A DNA stretch of 64,000 bases from Diplosphaera chodatii. Taxonomy: Eukaryota > Chlorophyta > Trebouxiophyceae > Prasiolales > Stichococcaceae. Under the pieces are notes generated by a model, which saw only the letters and a list, made by a program, of their open reading frames with translations, was not told where the DNA came from and did not search any database. Position 1 is the stretch's first letter. The number at the start of each line of letters is the position of its first letter. The stretch is taken from assembly GCA_032358165.1 (NCBI GenBank), contig JAALGY010000023.1, positions 2,976,001 to 3,040,000 on the forward strand, written 5' to 3'. Both the position numbers and the translations under genes were made by a program. Of this stretch, positions 58,926 through 64,000 are shown one piece after another.

Positions 58926-61900
58926 ATGAGCGACGGTGCTAGCAGCAGCGGCGGTGCTGTGCCGGAGGCGTTGCAGCAGGTGGGACGCACATCAGATGCT
59001 AATCCAGCCGCATTAGACAGCAGCACCGCAGCAGCGCCGCGCCGGACGCCTGCGGGTGCTCCAGCAGCTTCAGTGCCTCAGCGACTACGTCCGCCGACGT
59101 CTGCATCCGGCAGTGCGCGTCCCAGCGTACTTGTCGCGGGCATGCATCGGACGCATTCAGGATCAACACCCGCTGCGGCTACAGCCTCAGGGCTACCGCA
59201 GCGGCTGCTCGCACCTCGACGGCCCGCCGGCAGCAGTGGCACGCCGCCAGCACCCCGACCCATTCCAGGCGCCACCGCCAGCGACAGCAGCAGTGCCAGC
59301 CTGGCGCCCGCCAACAAAGAGCATCAGCGTCTGCAATCAGCTGAAACAGGTGCAGCCCCTGCATGTGCCGTGCTCCTCTGACACAACGGCACCGCACACA
59401 ATGCACGCATGCGCATACATGCATCAGCCATGCCTTTGCAACCTGCTGCATGCGTGTAGGGTGTTGATGCTGCGCCTGGTGCAGGGTCATCACCATCGCC
59501 AGTGCGCAGAAAGAAGGGCGATGACTTTGGCGACGCGGCGCCGCGGGCGCTGCCGAGCGCACGGCCGCTGCCCGGGGCTGGCCGCCCGCTGCCTGCGCTG
59601 CCGCGCGCGCTGCCAGTGACCGGCGCACCCACGACTGGCGGCGCTGGCAGAGCCTACAGCCTGCCAGCAAGGCCTGCCAGAATGCCAGTAGCTCCAGCTG
59701 GCGGCGCGGCTGCAGGCAAGCCGACAGCAGCGAGCAGCGCAGCGGCAGAGGCTCATGCAGCACCGCCTGCTGCACTGCATACACCCGCTCCAGAAGCAGG
59801 TGCTGCCAAGACGGACAGCATGGGACCGAGTCCCAGGACCGCAGCTGTGCAGCCGCCACGGCGCACTGTGCAGCCCATGCGGTCGACGCAACCGCCAGGC
59901 TCGTCTGCGGAGCCGCCGCAGAAGCCAGGCGTCCCGGCTGGCGGCACGGCTCTGCAGGGCAGCGGTCCTGGCGCGCGCCTCAGCATGCCCCGCCGCCCAC
60001 CACCGCCCACCCTGCAGCGCACCGCCTCAGCGGCTTCAGCTGCATCCGCTGGCTCAGCTGCCTCTGCGGGATCTGCCGTAGCTGCTGCTGTGCCGAGCAG
60101 GCAGCTCGCTACAGGGCAGCAGCATCCCCCCGGCACCTCTACTGCAGGTACTCCCGGCTGCAGCTGCTGTTTGTTCAGCAGTGTGTTGCCAGTGGTCGCC
60201 GTACTCCTGGCGAGAACTGTTTGCTGTGTTGAGCATGATCATCAAACCTTCTGCGGCAGGGTCTGCAGCCTCATCTCCAGCTGGCACGCCGCGCTCAGCA
60301 GCGGCTGCGCTGCGACCTGCTGCGAAGCCAGCGCTACCAGCAGTTGCACCGCGCCGCATGCTGCCAAATCCAAGCCCCGGCCCCAATGCCCAGGTGTCCG
60401 CGGGTGACTCAGCCACCAGCCCGCCAGCTGCTGTGCCAGCCAAACCTCTGGCGTCTGGCAGCCGCACCCTCACTGCAATAGCATCTGCCGATGATTGGCC
60501 TGCTGCGCCGCCGTCTCCTATGCCAGCAAAGGCAGCAGGCAGGGTACCACCTGCAATCCAGGGTGTGAATCGCAGCTCAGCGTTGACGGGAGACGCTGCG
60601 CCTAAGGTCCCTGCTCCTACCGACCCTGTAGCGTCTGCCGCCCTGAGGCGGCCGCATGCGGGCCGCTCAACAGCAGATGCTCCAGAGCCTGCCAACGACA
60701 GTCCGCAGGAGCTGGGTGGCCGAACAGCAGCAGCGCAGCCAGCTACTGCAGCACCGCAGGCGTCGCCCACTGCCAATGCTACGGATAAGCTGCAGCAGTC
60801 AACTCCTGCGGAGCAGCAGCCAGCCGCAGTCAGCAGCCTGGGCAGGGGCACCGGTGCTGGTGACGCCGCCGCAGAGCCGGTGCTGCTGACGGCAAAGCAG
60901 GCGCCGTCTGTGCCAGCGCTTCCTTCAGTGCCAGAGGCGCCAGCTGTGACGGCTGCACCACCCACAGCAGCCCCTGAAGCCAGCCCAGCGACATTGCCAC
61001 TGACGACAAATGGTCAACCCAGTCAGCTGCCACACTCTTTTGCCGGAGGGCCGCCGCCGCCAATCACCCCGCACAGCCAGCCGATACCCTTTGCGCTGGC
61101 TGCTAACAGCATGTGAGAGTTGAACACATACCCGTGCGAGGTGCTCGATCCATGCTTGCTGTTGCGCAGGGTGTGGATCAATCCTGCTGACCTGCTGCAG
61201 TTTGGCGGCTGCAGGGGTGCGTCGCATGCTCCCGGCTTCAGCAGCGTCTCTGGCGCGGCTGCAGATGACACATCGTCTTTCTTTGCTGGCCTCGGCTCAG
61301 GCAAGCCTGTTGAGGGCACTGCAGCCCCTTCCAAGGGTGTCAACTGCGGTCATCCTGGGATTATCACTGCAGTTCTCTCGTCGAGGTGACTGCCAGCTAC
61401 TGGCATGTTTTGAGATTGTGAGGACTGATGCTCACGGTTGACTTGTCTGCAGAGCCCACAGAGTTTGATGACTTCTTGGCGGAGCAGACGCCTGGCGGCT
61501 TCGACCCAGCAGCATATGAGACGCACCATGGGGAAGCCGTAAGGCTGGGCCTGCAGCAGCCTTCAATGTTGGATGCGCCGCCGGCTTCCCCACAGCAGAA
61601 TGGGGTTCCAGGGCAGAAGCTGCAGCATGAAGTTCAGGCTATAGCACAGCAGCAACCCCAGCCTGATGCGCAGGACGGCAATGTGCTTGGGTTTGGGCAT
61701 TCCGCGGAGGCATTGGGGGGACCACATCCAGCAGCCCTGCAGCAGCCGCCTCAAGCACCCTGGCTAGAGGATCACCAGCCATCGTCAGCGTTGCTGCAGC
61801 AGCAGGAGCAGTGGCAGCCAGATGGTGCGCTGCAGCAACCACATGCAGAACCTGCCAGCGGCATTGCTGACAACATGCCTGCGCAGCAGGAGCAGGGTGC

Positions 61901-62052
61901 AGGCGGGCAGCCCGAGTTCTATGCTGAGGCAGCTGCGCTCGAGCAGCCGTGGGACCCTGCTGCATACGGGCAGCAGTGGGGCGGCCAGCAGCATGAGCAG
62001 CAGCAGCTGCAGCAGTGGGACCCATCGGCCTATGAACAGACTGCCTGGGACG

Positions 62053-62088
<36 letters not shown>

Positions 62089-63811
62089 GCCAGCACTGGG
62101 ACCCCGCTGCATATGAGCAGCAGCAGGACTGGAGTGCGCAGCAGCATCAGGAGCCCCAGGCATGGCAAGCCCATGGTCAAGAGCTCCAGCAGCAATATTG
62201 GGCCATGCACCCAACGCCATTCATCCCTCCGGCTGAGCAGCCAGATGCAGCAACTCAGCCAGATGCAGCAGATCCACTGGCAGATGCGCGTCAGGTGCCA
62301 CCAGAGCTGCCGCAATCTGTGCGTGAGACAACAGCGGGTGCTGATGCAGCGGCGGCAGAGCTGGACACCGACAGCACGCTGCAAGGGCAGCATTCAGCGA
62401 CGGTGGCCCCTGCTGCAGCAGCACAGGGCGATGCGATGCATACAGCCCAGACAGATGCCAGCAGGCAACCGCCAAACGATGTTGCAGCAGCTGCGGTAGA
62501 TGCCGATGAGCAGCCTGCGCTCCTCGGCACTGGTGCTGGCAATGACAGTGCGTTTGATGCCGCTGGAGATGGTGTGGGTGATACAGCGGCTTCCGCACCT
62601 ATGCCACCAGCAGATGGCGCAGCAGAGCCGCACCAGCAGGGTGACCAGGCCGGCTCACCAGCGGGGCTGCAGTTTGCAGAGCCGCCTGCTGAGCATATCG
62701 ATCAGCAGCAGTGGAAGTCAGACGTGTCACATCCAGATGGGGCGTATGCACAGCCCGCCATGACCCACCCTGCAGAGGACTCTGCCTACTGGCAGCAGGA
62801 TGCAACGTATGCAGAGGCCCCACAGCAGGATGCACTACAAAATGGCACCTACCAGCAGCAGTACGATGCGTTCACAGACAGCCTGGGCCAGCAGCAAAGC
62901 CAGTCGCAGCCGCAGCCCTTTGTGTCGGACCCAGTCCCGGGTGGGGATTCAGCGCAGCAGTGGCCAGCCCCGCCCTCCGGCAGCGTGGCCACTGACCAGT
63001 GGCAGCAGTGGCAGGCGCAGGCGCACCAGCAGGTGGACGGGTGGCAGCAGCAGCAGCAGCAGCTTGCAGGTGGTGACTACCAGCAGCCGTGGCAGCCGCA
63101 GCCGCCGCCGCAGCCGCCGCCGCAGCCAAACAGCCAGCCGGCAGCCGGCTGGCAGCAGCCGCAGGCGCCCACCTCGCTGCGGCAGACTGCCGGTGAGCGC
63201 TTGCATTCGCTCGCCTGCATTGGGCTGGTCACTCCAATGCCTCTTACGGCTGGCTCTAAGGATACAGCATTGCAGTGAGCCCTCAGTCTGCCCTTGACCA
63301 GTCGTCAGCAGCAGGAACCCAGTAGCGGATGCAGGATCCCAACACCTTGACCTTGTTGTTTACCATTGCAAAAGAGCAAAAGGCTCAACGCACTTTGCAC
63401 AACAAACAGCACCGAAATCTCTCAGTCAACACAGTGCAGCTCGTGGTGGCTGCAGGGGCGTGGCAGCAGCCGGCGCCCCAGCACCCGGGCTACTCGGCGC
63501 CGATGCCCGCGCCGTACGCGCGCCACAGCATCCTCAGCCCCGCGGGCAGCCTATCGCCGGGCCAGGGCGCCGCCGTGCAGCAGCAGTTCCAGCAGGTGCA
63601 TAGGCGGTGCACCTTGGAAGCCAAATCAGTCCATGGCAGGTGTCCAGCTGGGAGGGACAGCTGCAGGGTGCCTGCATCCTGGTCGTTCAGCTAATAGCCC
63701 TATGTGCAGGGTGGGTTCTTCGTACCGGGCGGCCTCGATGCATCCCGCCCGGCTGCCTCGCCTTTTGCAGCGTACACCGCAGCAGCGCCACCGCAGCACG
63801 GGCAGCAGGAG
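58926..63811 (+). CDS. Large Ala/Pro/Gln-rich low-complexity protein, continues past the window
   Basis: Exon 1 starts at ATG 58926 (MSDGASSSGGAVPEALQQ). Further exons: about 59486-60147, about 60180-61112, about 61170-61340 (RVWINPADLLQFGGC, DDTSSFFAGLGSGKP), about 61453-63191, 63452-63596 and 63711-63811 (GGFFVPGGLDASRPA), then a gtaatt donor, so the gene runs on beyond the right edge. The first half is Ser/Ala/Pro-rich and disordered. The 61.45-63.19 kb exon is Gln-rich with a (CAG)n tract at about 62056-62090 and four copies of a (W/F)DP(A/S)AY motif. The EFDDFLAEQTPGG opening and FVPGG segment recall trafficking scaffolds such as Sec16, but no conserved domain lies inside the window, so no function is claimed. 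Confidence 0.65.
62055..62090 (+). repeat. CAG microsatellite (poly-Gln)
   Basis: Uninterrupted (CAG)n encoding about eleven Gln in the Gln-rich exon. Such tracts often vary in length between strains. Confidence 0.9.
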
Positions 63812-64000
63812 GTAATTTGCCATGCCTGCCTCGTGTGTAAGAGCGCATACCTTGGTGGCAGGCCGGCAGCGCCTCCGCAGCAGCGGAGAGGGCTTTGTAC
63901 ATCGCAGGATCACTGTGCTGTCACTTGTATCTTGCCATCTTCTCAGTCGCAACATGTGATAGAACAACGAACGCCACTTCTCGACAGCTGTCATCCTCTT

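Noticed and set aside
58926..63811. Firm assignment as Sec16
   Set aside because: Only low-complexity sequence is in the window. The central conserved Sec16 domain is not visible.
1..64000. tRNA, rRNA, CRISPR arrays, bacterial operons
   Set aside because: None seen on reading either strand; gene structure is eukaryotic throughout.

Overview
This window is nuclear DNA from a GC-rich, intron-dense eukaryote, most likely a chlorophyte green alga. Coding blocks are short, usually 60-300 bases. They are bounded by GT(G/A)-type donors and strongly conserved TGCAG acceptors. The gene content fits an alga: an Ala/Pro-rich wall-type protein, centriolar SAS-6, a plant-type splicing regulator (SUA/RBM5), an ENOD93-like protein and an NADPH oxidase/ferric reductase. 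No prokaryotic operon, rRNA, tRNA or CRISPR was seen. Multi-exon genes are given as spans. Exon edges are quoted only where splice sites and reading phase agree.

Layout. 1-6.34 kb (+): Ala-rich and Pro-rich exons of an extracellular-matrix-type protein with an internal duplication. 6.57-7.17 kb (+): a small basic Pro-rich gene. 7.2-12.8 kb: gene-poor, with isolated exon-like pieces. 12.8-19.0 kb (+): an uncharacterised multi-exon gene containing a tandem array of near-identical exon+intron units. 19.57-23.13 kb: a hAT DNA transposon with inverted termini, an 8-bp target duplication and a minus-strand transposase. 23.6-26.5 kb (+): SAS-6. 27.3-27.7 kb (+): the 3' end of an unknown gene. 27.7-32.0 kb (-): a secreted protein with two Kunitz and five Kazal inhibitor domains. 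33.0-34.6 kb (+): ENOD93-like. 35.2-37.7 kb (+): TLC-domain membrane protein. 38.1-40.4 kb (+): uncharacterised, with a nuclear-localisation-like motif. 40.7-46.2 kb (-): SUA/RBM5-like splicing factor. 46.7-48.4 kb (-): SAM methyltransferase. 48.9-52.6 kb (+): ZNRD2/SSSCA1-family protein. 53.3-57.6 kb (-): NADPH oxidase/ferric reductase. 58.9 kb to the window edge (+): a large Ala/Pro/Gln-rich protein that continues outside.

The genes form no pathway; this is ordinary eukaryotic gene order. Two pairs are head-to-head with short shared upstream regions (48.4/48.9 kb and 32.0/33.0 kb). The main unusual signals are the hAT element, the exon-intron tandem array at 17.2-18.2 kb, the Kunitz/Kazal mosaic, an in-frame TAG in SAS-6 and repeated frame switching in the Pro-rich exons. 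The last two may reflect assembly errors, so reads or transcripts should be checked before biological claims are made.
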